Part shown: positions 1 through 9,160 of the stretch, piece after piece
How positions within the stretch are numbered: position 1 is the first letter of the stretch
How the letters are laid out: every line of letters starts with the position of its first letter
Assembly: GCA_902794405.1 (NCBI GenBank)
Contig: CADBHI010000005.1
Span: forward strand, 1-62,080
Source of the DNA: an uncultured Prevotellaceae bacterium
Lineage (GTDB): Bacteria > Bacteroidota > Bacteroidia > Bacteroidales > Bacteroidaceae
Length of the DNA stretch: 62,080 bases
Direction of reading: 5' to 3'
Translations under genes and position numbers: made by a program
Notes under the pieces: generated by a model
Seen by the model: the letters and a program-made list of their open reading frames with translations, nothing else
Database searches by the model: none
What the model was told of the DNA's origin: nothing

Positions 1-1
1 G

Positions 2-1732
2 GCCGACATCAGGTATACCACCGACGGCAGCGAGCCTACAGCCGCAAGCAACAAGTACTCGGCAACGCTGACCATCAGTAAGACCACGTTGCTGAGGGCT
101 GTCGAGGTCATCGGCGACTCTCTGTCGCCAGTAGCCACCGTCAGCTACATCTTCATCCCCTCGGTGCTGAACCAGCCCAACAATCCGGAGGGCTACCCTC
201 AGGAATGGGGCAACTACACCCAGATATGGGGAACAGCCGTTGCCGACTACGAGATGGATCCTGAGATGACGAAGGACACGAAGTTGCGTCCGAAGATTAT
301 CGAAGGCCTGAAGCAGCTGCCCATTCTGAGCATTGTGTCGGATAAGGACAATTTCTTCAGCCACGAGAACGACGAGGAGCGTGGCGGCATCTACATCTTC
401 ACAGGCCCTCCCGTGGGCGACAATACTGGTCACGGCTGGACTCGTCCAGCCAGTGCCGAGCTCTTCGGCGGTCCCCAGAAGCACGACCTCAGCACTACCT
501 GCGGCGTGCGCCTGCATGGTGGTCACGGCCGACTGGCCGAAAAGAATCCCAAGCACTCGTTCCGCCTTGTCTTCAAGGACGAGTACGGTCCGAAGACGCT
601 GAAGTACCCCCTCTTCGGCGAAGACGAACCGTCAAAGTTTGACCAGTTAGTGCTGCGCTGTCACTTCGGCAACGCGTGGCAGCATTGGTCTGAGGGCAAC
701 CGCGAGAAGGCCCAATACACTCGCGATGTCTGGGCCCGCCGCATGCAGCGCCGCATGGGCCACACGAGCGTCAATGCGCTCTACGTCCACCTGTTTCTCA
801 ATGGCATGTACTGGGGACTCTACAACATAGCCGAACGTGTAGACGACCAATATGGCAAGGACCACCTGGGCGGTAAGAAGAGCGACATCGACGTGGTCAA
901 GGTTGAAGAAGACGGCGGCAACCATCTTGAGGCCAGCGAGGGCACGCTCGACGCCTGGAACCAGATGGTGAGTGTGGTCGCAGATTTCCCCAGCGACGCT
1001 CCCCTCGAGCAGCTGGACACCCTGCTCGACGTTGACAACTTCATTGACTACATGCTCATCAACCAGTATGCCGGCAATACCGACTGGGACCATCATAACT
1101 GGTACGCCATCCGCCGTCACAACAATGACAGCGTTCAGAGCGAGGGTTTCCGTTTCCTGTGCTGGGACTCAGAGATCATCCTGGAGAATGTGTGGGAAAA
1201 TAACCTCAGCAAGAACAACGGCGACCGCCGCCCAACGGGTATCTTTCAGAATCTGCTGAAGAACCAGCAGTTTGCCCGCCGCTATGTGCGCCGGGCCATG
1301 AAAGTGCTGGCCGACGACGGGCTGCTAGGTGAGCAGTCGGTGGTCGAGGTCTGGGACAGTCTGTACAACACCATATCGTCGGCTCTTTACTGTGAGGCCG
1401 CCCGTTGGGGCGACTACCGCCGTGACGTCCACCCCTGGCAGAGCCGCGGTAAGCAGTATACCGTTGACAAGACCTATATGACAGAGCGCCGCCGGCTACT
1501 CGACCAGTATTTCCCCTATCGTACTGACTACGTGCTGAGCAGTATCCTCGACTATGTCGATATCGGTGACCTGGCCTTCATCGACGATGACCCGACGAGC
1601 GTGTCATGTCTGCCGAAGGGCAACGGCCAGCCGTCTGCCGACAACTACTATTACGACCTGAAGGGACAGCGCACGGAGCATCCCAAGAAGGGTATCTACA
1701 TTCATCACGGTAAAATCGTAATCATTAAATAG
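2..1732 (+). CDS. CotH kinase-type secreted protein, 5'-truncated
   Basis: The reading frame is open from the window edge, so the true start lies upstream; the TTG at 89 is only an internal codon. The first visible residues (IRYTTDGSEPT) look like the chitobiase/hexosaminidase C-terminal (Fn3-like) domain common in Bacteroidetes surface proteins. It is followed by a CotH-type region, with RLHGGHGRLAEKNPKHSFR, then LFLNGMYWGLYNIAERVDD, then FRFLCWDSEIILEN, which fits the atypical kinase fold of spore-coat CotH. The substrate is unknown. The protein ends in a tail (YYYDLKGQ...KKGIYI..GKIVIIK) resembling a type IX secretion C-terminal signal, shared with three other proteins here. The GH115 gene starts 4 bp downstream, so the two are probably co-transcribed. 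Family call is good; role is unknown. Confidence 0.8.
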   Translation, partial: ADIRYTTDGSEPTAASNKYSATLTISKTTLLRAVEVIGDSLSPVATVSYIFIPSVLNQPNNPEGYPQEWGNYTQIWGTAVADYEMDPEMTKDTKLRPKIIEGLKQLPILSIVSDKDNFFSHENDEERGGIYIFTGPPVGDNTGHGWTRPASAELFGGPQKHDLSTTCGVRLHGGHGRLAEKNPKHSFRLVFKDEYGPKTLKYPLFGEDEPSKFDQLVLRCHFGNAWQHWSEGNREKAQYTRDVWARRMQRRMGHTSVNALYVHLFLNGMYWGLYNIAERVDDQYGKDHLGGKKSDIDVVKVEEDGGNHLEASEGTLDAWNQMVSVVADFPSDAPLEQLDTLLDVDNFIDYMLINQYAGNTDWDHHNWYAIRRHNNDSVQSEGFRFLCWDSEIILENVWENNLSKNNGDRRPTGIFQNLLKNQQFARRYVRRAMKVLADDGLLGEQSVVEVWDSLYNTISSALYCEAARWGDYRRDVHPWQSRGKQYTVDKTYMTERRRLLDQYFPYRTDYVLSSILDYVDIGDLAFIDDDPTSVSCLPKGNGQPSADNYYYDLKGQRTEHPKKGIYIHHGKIVIIK

Positions 1733-1736
1733 AAGG

Positions 1737-4280
1737 ATGAAAAGACTATTTCTGTTTATTGCACTTTACCTGTTCACGCTCAGCGGGCTGGCTGAAACTC
1801 ATCAAACGTTGAAGGTCAGCAGCGAGAGTGGCCATTTCCCCTTGTATTCCAAGAACCGCGCAGCAACGGTTGTTGTTGCGCAGGGCGAGCCCATAACCGT
1901 GCGGCGAGTAGCCACGCTCTTTGCCGATGACGTGGAGCGCGTTACCGGCTGCCGGCCGTCTGTATCAAGCAAAGGCGATAAGGGGGCGGTCATCATTGCC
2001 ACCATCGGCCACAACGCCTATGTCGACGGACTCATCAGGAAAGGACGCCTCGACGTGTCGCAGATTCGTGGCGGCTGGGAACAGTTTGTCATCCGTGAGG
2101 TCGACGGCCGCCTGATCATCGTTGGCAGCGACCGCCGTGGTGCTGCCTATGGTGTGTTTACGCTGAGCGAGAAGATGGGTGTCTCGCCCTGGTACTGGTG
2201 GGCCGACGTGCCTGTTCCCCATCAGGACGCCCTCTATGTCGAAGCTGACTACGCCTCGTCTGAGCCATCGGTCAAGTATCGCGGCATCTTTATTAACGAC
2301 GAGGACTGGGGACTGAAGCCCTGGGCAGAGAAGAACTACGAGAAGGAACTGGGCGACATCGGCCCCAAGACCTACGCCAAGGTCTGCGAACTTCTGTTGC
2401 GCATGAAGGCCAATATGCTGGCACCCGCCATGCACAGTTGTACGGGTGCCTTCTACAGCCACGCTGAGAGCAAGGTGGTGTGCGATTCATTTGGCATCAT
2501 TATCACTACCAGCCATTGTGAGCCTCTGCTGCTGAACAACGCCGCCAAGAGCGAGTGGGACAGCGAACGTGACGGCGAGTGGAACTACAAGACCAACCGC
2601 GAGACCATCTGGAAGAAGTGGGACGACCGTCTCCGCGAGGCCTCGCAATACGAGAACATCTATACCGTTGCCATGCGTGGTGTCCACGACGAAGGCCTGC
2701 GTGGCCACCTGCCTATGGAGGAGCGTGTGCCCCTGATCGAAAAGGTTATCAAGGAACAGCGCGAACTGTTGGAGAAGCATATCAACAAGAAACCAACTGA
2801 GATTCCCCAGATCTTCGTGCCCTACAAGGAGACGATGGACATCTACGAGAACGGCTTGCGGGTGCCCGACGATATCACCCTGGTATGGGTCGACGACAAC
2901 TACGGCTACATGAAGCGTGTGGCCAACCCTGAGGAGCAGAAACGCTCTGGCCGCAGCGGTGTCTACTACCATCTCTCATATCTTGGTGCCCCCCACGACT
3001 ACCTGTGGCTCAACACCACGCCGCCTGTGCTGATGTATGAGGAACTGAAGAAAGCCTACGACTGCGGAGCCGACCGCTACTGGCTACTCAACGTGGGCGA
3101 CATCAAGCCCATGGAGATAGGCATGCAGACATTCTTCGACTTAGCCTGGAACATAGGCGCCTTCGACTTCGAAAAAGTCTACCGCCATCAGGCCGAGTTC
3201 CTGGCACGTACCTTAACTCTTCACTCTTCACTTTTCCAAGCCATCCTCGATGACTACTACCGCCTGGCCTGGAGCCGCAAGCCCGAATTCATGGGCTGGG
3301 AGTACGAGTGGGACGACAAGGCGCACACAGGACTAAAAGACACTGAATTCTCCTTCCGCAACTATGACGAGGCCCATCGCCGCCTGGCCGACTACCAGCG
3401 CATCAGCGACAAGGTGGAACGAATAAGTAAAGACATGAGAGTGGTCAGCGGTTCACCCGCTGACAGCGCCGCTTTCTTCCAGCTGCTACAGTTCCCCGTA
3501 CAGGCTGCCTACCAGATGAACCGCAAGTTCCTGATGGCCCAGCTGAACCATGAGATGGCTGCCGAAGGACGTTATGCCGAGGCCAACTGGGCAGCCCGTC
3601 AGATGGAGGAGGCCTACGACAGCATCAATGCCCTGAACCGCCGCTACAACAAGCAACTGGGTGGCAAGTGGGACGGCATGATGGCACTCTCCACCAGCTT
3701 TACCCCGACCTGCCAATACTATCAGAAGCCAGAAGTAAAACGCTTTGAAGGAGCAGGCGAGCAAGCCGTCGCTTTATCTCCCCTCAGGGGACAGAAGCCG
3801 AAGGACTGCCAAGTGCTCGACCTGAGCAAATTCCGCCATCAGGGCCGTTCCGAAGGTGTCAGGCTCGTCAAGGGACTGGGCTACGACGGCCACGTCCTAC
3901 AGTTTGGCGACCCGACGAAAGCCCCGGAGGGAGGTAAGTATGAATCCATTGAATACCGGTTCCATGCCCCAAGCGACACTGTCGATATCATTATATATGC
4001 CGTACCTTTCTGGCCGCTCTATGAGGGCAAGCAGAACCGCATTGTCGTCAGCATCAACAACCAGCCCGAACAGGTGTTCGAGAACAAGTTCAAGGAGTAC
4101 GACCGCACTTGGAAGGACCAGGTGATGTGCAACGGTATCATGTGTCGCCTGCGCTTTGCTGTGGACCAACAACGTGAGACGAACTGCCTGCGTATCCAGG
4201 CTGATCCAGGTCAGATGATTCAGCGCATCATCATCGACTGGGGTGGACTACAGCCCAGTTATATTGGGCCAGGAATATAA
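1737..4280 (+). CDS. GH115 family xylan alpha-1,2-glucuronidase-like protein
   Basis: 847 residues with an N-terminal signal peptide (about 1-19, ending GLAE). The body matches family GH115: an N-terminal alpha/beta domain (about 40-170), a TIM barrel carrying YRGIFINDEDWGLKPW, MRGVHDEGLRG, VWVDDNYGYM and WLLNVGDIKPMEIG, a helical region, and a C-terminal beta domain. GH115 enzymes remove glucuronic or 4-O-methylglucuronic acid from xylan or arabinogalactan side chains. About the expected length. The GH31 gene follows but has its own promoter starting just after this stop codon. A short 7-bp-period stretch (3213-3233) is translated as TLTLHSSLF without breaking the frame. Confidence 0.88.
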   Translation: MKRLFLFIALYLFTLSGLAETHQTLKVSSESGHFPLYSKNRAATVVVAQGEPITVRRVATLFADDVERVTGCRPSVSSKGDKGAVIIATIGHNAYVDGLIRKGRLDVSQIRGGWEQFVIREVDGRLIIVGSDRRGAAYGVFTLSEKMGVSPWYWWADVPVPHQDALYVEADYASSEPSVKYRGIFINDEDWGLKPWAEKNYEKELGDIGPKTYAKVCELLLRMKANMLAPAMHSCTGAFYSHAESKVVCDSFGIIITTSHCEPLLLNNAAKSEWDSERDGEWNYKTNRETIWKKWDDRLREASQYENIYTVAMRGVHDEGLRGHLPMEERVPLIEKVIKEQRELLEKHINKKPTEIPQIFVPYKETMDIYENGLRVPDDITLVWVDDNYGYMKRVANPEEQKRSGRSGVYYHLSYLGAPHDYLWLNTTPPVLMYEELKKAYDCGADRYWLLNVGDIKPMEIGMQTFFDLAWNIGAFDFEKVYRHQAEFLARTLTLHSSLFQAILDDYYRLAWSRKPEFMGWEYEWDDKAHTGLKDTEFSFRNYDEAHRRLADYQRISDKVERISKDMRVVSGSPADSAAFFQLLQFPVQAAYQMNRKFLMAQLNHEMAAEGRYAEANWAARQMEEAYDSINALNRRYNKQLGGKWDGMMALSTSFTPTCQYYQKPEVKRFEGAGEQAVALSPLRGQKPKDCQVLDLSKFRHQGRSEGVRLVKGLGYDGHVLQFGDPTKAPEGGKYESIEYRFHAPSDTVDIIIYAVPFWPLYEGKQNRIVVSINNQPEQVFENKFKEYDRTWKDQVMCNGIMCRLRFAVDQQRETNCLRIQADPGQMIQRIIIDWGGLQPSYIGPGI
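3213..3233 (+). repeat. Heptamer repeat inside GH115 gene
   Basis: Three consecutive 7-bp units (TTAACTC, TTCACTC, TTCACTT) lie inside the GH115 reading frame and are translated. They belong to the same sequence type as the GTGAAGA units at 49507-49562, on the opposite strand. Confidence 0.65.
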
Positions 4281-4299
4281 TATCATGCATATTTTATGT

Positions 4300-4337
4300 T
4301 TTTTCTGGGGGAAATCGAGATTTTTTCTGTATCTTTG
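4300..4337 (+). promoter_or_regulatory. Bacteroidetes-type promoter of the GH31-GH95-GH43 operon
   Basis: TATCTTTG at 4330-4337 matches the TAnnTTTG -7 element, with a T-rich stretch (TTTTTCTG, 4300-4307) in place of the -33 element. It sits 25 bp upstream of the ATG at 4363 and inside the longest open frame that begins at 4243. That supports the later start for the GH31 gene. Confidence 0.7.
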
Positions 4338-4362
4338 CACACAAAATCTAAAACTAAATAAG

Positions 4363-6378
4363 ATGATGTCAATAATCAAAAGTCAAAAGTTAATGGTCAG
4401 AAGCATGTATTCATTGGTTCTGACCACCCTTATGGGACTGTTGGCAGGAGTAACTGCTGAGGCCCAGAATGTGAAAGTAGAGTTCGTGACACCGAGTATT
4501 GTTCACGTAGTAAAAGGCGAAGCGACCAAGTCGTTGGTTGTCACCGCCAAGCCCGAGAACGTTGCTGTTACCCAAAAGGGTAATACATGGACGAGCAGTG
4601 AGCTGACGGTAAAGCTTGACAGGGAGGGGCAGAGCCTGACGTTTATGACGAGCAAAGGCAAGGTGCTTCTAAAGGAAAAAGGCTGGAGCCTGATACGGAA
4701 GAACTTAGACGAGTTTGAGGTTAGCCAGACCTTTGCCTTGGACAAGGACGAGGCCATCTACGGCCTGGGCACCATCCAGAACGGCAAGATGAACCGTCGT
4801 GGCGAGAAGAAGCGTATGGAACAGTCGAACCTGGAGGATTTCCAGAACGTGCTGCAGAGCATCAAGGGCTGGGGCCTCTACTGGGAGAACTACTCGCCGA
4901 CGCTGTTTGAGGACAACGCCAATGGCATGACGTTCACCTCGGAAGCCGGCAAGGGTGTGGACTACTATTTTATGTACGGCGGAAGTGCCGACGGCGTCAT
5001 TGCCCAGATGCGTGCGCTGACGGGCGACGTGCCGATGTTCCCGCTGTGGACCTACGGCTTCTGGCAGTCGAAGGAGCGCTACAAGACGGCCCGCGAGACC
5101 GAGGGCATCGTCGATCAGTACCGCGCCTTGAACGTGCCCCTCGACGGTATTATCCAGGACTGGCAGTACTGGGGTTCAAACTACCTGTGGAACGCGATGG
5201 ACTTCTTAGCCGAGGACTTCAGCAATGGCAAGCAGATGATTGACAACGTGCACAAGAAGCACGCTCACTTCATGATCTCAATCTGGGCCAGCTTCGGTCC
5301 GATGACACAGCAGTTCCGTGAACTGAACGAGAAAGGTCTGCTGCTGCCCATCGAGACTTGGCCTCAGAGCGGTATCTCGCATGTATGGCCCCCCATCATG
5401 AAATATCCCTCTGGCGTGAAGGTCTACGATGCCTTCCATCCCGAGGCGAGGGCCATCTACTGGAAGTACCTGAAGACGCTCTACGACTACGGGTGCGACG
5501 CATGGTGGATGGACTCGACAGACCCCGACTTCTTCAATCCGAAGGAGAGCGACTACGCCCACAAGGTGTATGGCGGCACGTGGCGCTCTCAGCGCAACGC
5601 CTTCCCCTTAGAGACCGTGCGTGGCATCTATCAGTCACAGCGTAAGGACGACCGCGGCAAGCGTATCTTCATCATGACACGTTCCAGCTATGCCGGCCAG
5701 CAGCACTACGGCTCCAACATGTGGAGCGGCGACGTCAACTCGTCGTGGGACATGCTGCGCAAACAGGTGCCCTGCGGACTGAGCTTCACGCTGACGGGCA
5801 ACCCCAATTTCAATACCGACATCGGCGGTTTCTTCTGTGGTTCCTACAACACGCGCGGTGGTGGCTCAGCTCCTAAGAATCCACAGTTCCAGGAGCTCTA
5901 CGTGCGCTGGATGCAGTACGGACTGTTCTGCCCTGTGTTCCGCAGTCACGGTGCCGATGCTCCGCGTGAGATTTGGCAGTTTGGCAAAAAGGGCGAACCA
6001 GTGTACGATGCTATCGAGAAGCAAATACGACTGCGCTATCGCCTAATACCTTATTTATATAGTACGGCATGGCAGGTGACGAGCAACAACGACAGCTACA
6101 TGCGTCCGCTGTTCAGCGACTTTGCCGTCGACAAGAAGGTGTGGAATATGACCGACGAGTTCATGTTCGGCCGCAGCATCCTCGCCTGCCCCATCGTCAA
6201 CCCGCAGTACACGGAAGAGAAGATCATCCGTACTAACGAGATGACGGGCTGGAACCGGCAAAATGCAGATCAGACGGGAAAACCGTCTGACACGGACTTC
6301 ACACAGACGTCGACCGCGTGCCGATGTTCGTTCGTGCCGGTAGCATCCTGCCGCTCGGCCCTGAGATGCAGTACGTAG
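4363..6378 (+). CDS. GH31 alpha-glycosidase, catalytic part (frame disrupted near 3' end)
   Basis: Start chosen at ATG 4363 (a second ATG at 4366), downstream of the promoter, giving a signal peptide (MYSLVLTTLMGLLAG...AEA). GH31 landmarks are present: the N-terminal beta domain, then the (beta/alpha)8 barrel with GIIQDWQYWG, the nucleophile region WWMDSTDPDF and the acid/base region WSGDVNSSWD. It resembles alpha-xylosidase-type GH31 proteins; substrate uncertain. After TNEMTGWNR...DFTQT (about codon 650) the frame runs into unrelated residues and stops at 6378. The conserved C-terminal domain continues in another frame. The segment expected between barrel and C-terminal domain (a YLP..WYDFWT-type stretch) is not found in any frame, so the lesion is an out-of-frame deletion, not a single slipped base. 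Confidence 0.8.
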   Translation: MMSIIKSQKLMVRSMYSLVLTTLMGLLAGVTAEAQNVKVEFVTPSIVHVVKGEATKSLVVTAKPENVAVTQKGNTWTSSELTVKLDREGQSLTFMTSKGKVLLKEKGWSLIRKNLDEFEVSQTFALDKDEAIYGLGTIQNGKMNRRGEKKRMEQSNLEDFQNVLQSIKGWGLYWENYSPTLFEDNANGMTFTSEAGKGVDYYFMYGGSADGVIAQMRALTGDVPMFPLWTYGFWQSKERYKTARETEGIVDQYRALNVPLDGIIQDWQYWGSNYLWNAMDFLAEDFSNGKQMIDNVHKKHAHFMISIWASFGPMTQQFRELNEKGLLLPIETWPQSGISHVWPPIMKYPSGVKVYDAFHPEARAIYWKYLKTLYDYGCDAWWMDSTDPDFFNPKESDYAHKVYGGTWRSQRNAFPLETVRGIYQSQRKDDRGKRIFIMTRSSYAGQQHYGSNMWSGDVNSSWDMLRKQVPCGLSFTLTGNPNFNTDIGGFFCGSYNTRGGGSAPKNPQFQELYVRWMQYGLFCPVFRSHGADAPREIWQFGKKGEPVYDAIEKQIRLRYRLIPYLYSTAWQVTSNNDSYMRPLFSDFAVDKKVWNMTDEFMFGRSILACPIVNPQYTEEKIIRTNEMTGWNRQNADQTGKPSDTDFTQTSTACRCSFVPVASCRSALRCST

Positions 6379-6656
6379 GCGAGAAGTCGTGGGACAACCT
6401 TGAATTGCGCGTCTATCCCGGTGCCAACGGCTCGTTCACACTCTATGAGGACGAGGGCGACGGCTACAACTACGAGAAGGGTGTCTTCAGCACCATCGCC
6501 TTTGAGTGGAACGACAAAACCAAGACGCTTACGATAGGTGCACGACAGGGCAGCTACCCTGGTATGCTTAACGACAGGAAGTTTACAATTGTGCTTCCCA
6601 ACGGTCAGCAGCAGGAGGTCAACTATAACGGACAACAACAAGCAATCAAATTATGA
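6291..6656 (+). pseudogene. Detached C-terminal domain of the GH31 gene
   Basis: From a stop codon at 6288-6290 this frame reads HGLHTDVDRVPMFVRAGS and continues with LELRVYPGANGSFTLYEDEGDGYNYEKG, the typical proximal C-terminal beta domain of GH31 enzymes. It runs to the stop at 6654-6656. It is in a different frame from the catalytic part and is probably not made as a useful protein unless the disruption is a sequencing or assembly error. The GTG at 6318 could serve only as an artificial start. The stop overlaps the start of the following GH95 gene by 4 bp (ATGA), which suggests these genes were translationally coupled. Confidence 0.7.
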
Positions 6657-9145
6657 GAATCAGAACCTTAACATTGATGCTGGCTGTCGGCACCCTAACG
6701 GCGATGGCCCAGCAACACAAGCTCTGGTATGCCAATCCTGCCAAACACTGGTTGGAGGCATTACCCGTTGGCAATTCCACGTTAGGCGCGATGGTTTATG
6801 GCGGTACTGACGTGGAGGAAATTCAGTTGAACGAGGAGACATTCTGGAGCGGACAGCCCCACGACAACAACTCCAAGAAGTCGTTGGCAGTCTTGCCCGA
6901 GGTACGCAGCCTCATCTTCCAAGGCAAGGAGGGTGAAGCGTCGAAGCTCATTGACCAGAACTTCATCCCAGGCCCTCACGGCATGCGCTTCCTGCCCTTG
7001 GGCAGCCTGAAACTCAACCTTGGTCACAAAGACGTGACGAAGTATAAGCGTACGCTGAACCTCGGCGATGCCACCGCTACCACCTCTTATATCTGTGATG
7101 GTGTGAAGTACGAACGTACCGTCTTTGCCTCGCAGGCTGATAAGGTGATTGTCGTCCGACTGACGGCATCGAAGAAAGGAGAACTGGAGTTCGACGTCAA
7201 TTTCGACAGTCAGTTGCAGAAGAATGTCTTTACCGTGTCTGAACATGAGGGTATCAGCGGTGCTGTGAATGAGCTGGCCGCCGTTGTCGATGGTGTGGAG
7301 CAAGAAGGAATCAAGGCCGGTCTGAAAGCCGAGTGCCGCGTATTGGTCGAGACCGATGGCGAAGTGAAACGCGGCGCCGACAAGCTGAGCGTCGACGATG
7401 CCACCACCGCTACGCTCTATATTACTGCCGCCACCAACTTCGTGAACTACAAGGACATCAGCGGCAATCCTGTGAAGAAGAACAACGCAACCCTGGCCAG
7501 CGTCAAGGGCAAGCCCTACAAGCAGCTGCTGGCCGCCCACATCAAGAAGTATCAGGAGCAGTACAATCGCGTGTCGTTGAGTTTGCCGAAGTCGGCGAAC
7601 TCGGGTTTAGAGACCGACAAGCGTGTGGCTGCCTTCGAGAAGGATGCCAGCGACCTCGACATGGTGGCACTGATGATGCAATACGGCCGCTACCTGCTCA
7701 TCTCGTCGAGCCAGCCCGGCGGTCAGGCCGCCAACCTGCAAGGCGTATGGAACGACAAGATGAATGCCCCGTGGGACTCAAAGTACACTATCAACATCAA
7801 CGCCGAGATGAACTACTGGCCAGCCCTCATCGGCAATCTGGCCGAGACGCAGGAGCCGCTGTTCTCGATGATCCGTGACCTGAGCGAGACAGGTACTGAG
7901 ACGGCGAAGACAATGTATGGCTGCCGCGGTTGGGTAGCCCATCACAATACCGACCTCTGGCGCATAGCCGGTCCTGTCGACGGCACACCCTGGGGCATGT
8001 TCCCGACGGGTGGTGCCTGGCTGACGACTCATCTCTGGCAGCATTACCTGTATACCGGCGACAAGCAGTTCTTGGAGACGTACTATCCCGTAATGAAGGG
8101 AGCCGCCGACTTCCTGCTGGACTATATGCAGGTCTATCCTGCTGCCGGCGAGATCAAGGCCGCAGCCGGTTGGTTAATGTCAGTGCCCACCGTTTCGCCT
8201 GAGCACGGACCTCGTGGCAAGAACACCAACGTGACCGCAGGTTCCACGATGGACAACCAGATAGCCTTCGACGTGCTTAGCCAGACATTACTGGCCGCCG
8301 AGGCATTAGGCAAGGATACGGCCTATGTCGATAACCTAAAGTTTGCGATTGCCAACCTACCTCCCATGCAGATTGGTCGCTACGGTCAGCTGCAGGAATG
8401 GCTCATCGATGCCGACGATCCTAAAGACGAACACCGTCATATTTCTCACCTTTACGGATTGTACCCCTCTAATCAGATTTCGCCTTTCGCTCATCCCGAG
8501 CTCTTCGCCGCTGCCGCCAACACCCTGAACCAGCGAGGCGACATGGCTACTGGCTGGAGTCTGGGCTGGAAGACCAACTTCTGGGCACGCATGCTCGACG
8601 GCAACCATGCCTTTACGATTATTAAGAACATGCTGCATCTGCTGCCCGATGACCGTGCAGCCCGACAGTATCCTCTGGGGCGCACCTATCCCAACCTGTT
8701 CGACGCACACCCGCCATTCCAGATAGACGGTAACTTCGGCGTCTCGGCAGGCATCTGCGAAATGCTCTTGCAGAGTCATGACGGAGCCGTCCACCTGTTG
8801 CCTGCCCTACCCGACGCATGGACAAAAGGCGAGGTTAAGGGATTGCGTGCCCGTGGCGGATTCATCATCGATGAGGTTTGGAACGAAGGGGAACTTCGTT
8901 CTGCGACCATCCGTTCCACCATTGGCGGTACCATCCGTCTGCGCAGCTATGTGCCGCTGAAGGGCAAGGGACTGCAGCCCGCTTCTGGCGACTGCCCCAA
9001 CCCGCTGTTTGCCGGTGCCGACGTTAAGATGCCACTACTGTCGGCAGAGCTGAGTTCGAAACCCGCTGCCACCATCAAGACCGTCTACGAGTACGACTTA
9101 GAGACGACAGCAGGAGCAGAGTATAAGATATCAAGTAACAACTAA
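6653..9145 (+). CDS. GH95 alpha-L-fucosidase (or alpha-L-galactosidase), copy A
   Basis: 830 residues with a signal peptide ([20 protein letters not shown]). Family GH95 is clear from the N-terminal beta domain ([34 protein letters not shown]), the (alpha/alpha)6 barrel with the asparagine pair in [11 protein letters not shown], the SPEHGPRG loop that carries the general acid in this family, and [11 protein letters not shown]. These enzymes cleave terminal alpha-1,2-linked L-fucose by inversion; some act on alpha-L-galactose. Starts with a 4-bp overlap on the GH31 remnant and is followed 15 bp later by a GH43 gene. A paralog lies at 25891-28530. No type IX-like tail is present, unlike copy B. 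Confidence 0.9.
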   Translation: MRIRTLTLMLAVGTLTAMAQQHKLWYANPAKHWLEALPVGNSTLGAMVYGGTDVEEIQLNEETFWSGQPHDNNSKKSLAVLPEVRSLIFQGKEGEASKLIDQNFIPGPHGMRFLPLGSLKLNLGHKDVTKYKRTLNLGDATATTSYICDGVKYERTVFASQADKVIVVRLTASKKGELEFDVNFDSQLQKNVFTVSEHEGISGAVNELAAVVDGVEQEGIKAGLKAECRVLVETDGEVKRGADKLSVDDATTATLYITAATNFVNYKDISGNPVKKNNATLASVKGKPYKQLLAAHIKKYQEQYNRVSLSLPKSANSGLETDKRVAAFEKDASDLDMVALMMQYGRYLLISSSQPGGQAANLQGVWNDKMNAPWDSKYTININAEMNYWPALIGNLAETQEPLFSMIRDLSETGTETAKTMYGCRGWVAHHNTDLWRIAGPVDGTPWGMFPTGGAWLTTHLWQHYLYTGDKQFLETYYPVMKGAADFLLDYMQVYPAAGEIKAAAGWLMSVPTVSPEHGPRGKNTNVTAGSTMDNQIAFDVLSQTLLAAEALGKDTAYVDNLKFAIANLPPMQIGRYGQLQEWLIDADDPKDEHRHISHLYGLYPSNQISPFAHPELFAAAANTLNQRGDMATGWSLGWKTNFWARMLDGNHAFTIIKNMLHLLPDDRAARQYPLGRTYPNLFDAHPPFQIDGNFGVSAGICEMLLQSHDGAVHLLPALPDAWTKGEVKGLRARGGFIIDEVWNEGELRSATIRSTIGGTIRLRSYVPLKGKGLQPASGDCPNPLFAGADVKMPLLSAELSSKPAATIKTVYEYDLETTAGAEYKISSNN

Positions 9146-9160
9146 TCAATAACAACCATC

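Noticed and set aside
6241-6320. Programmed ribosomal frameshift in the GH31 gene
   Set aside because: No slippery heptamer or downstream structure was evident, and conserved residues are missing at the junction, so slippage alone would not give a normal enzyme.
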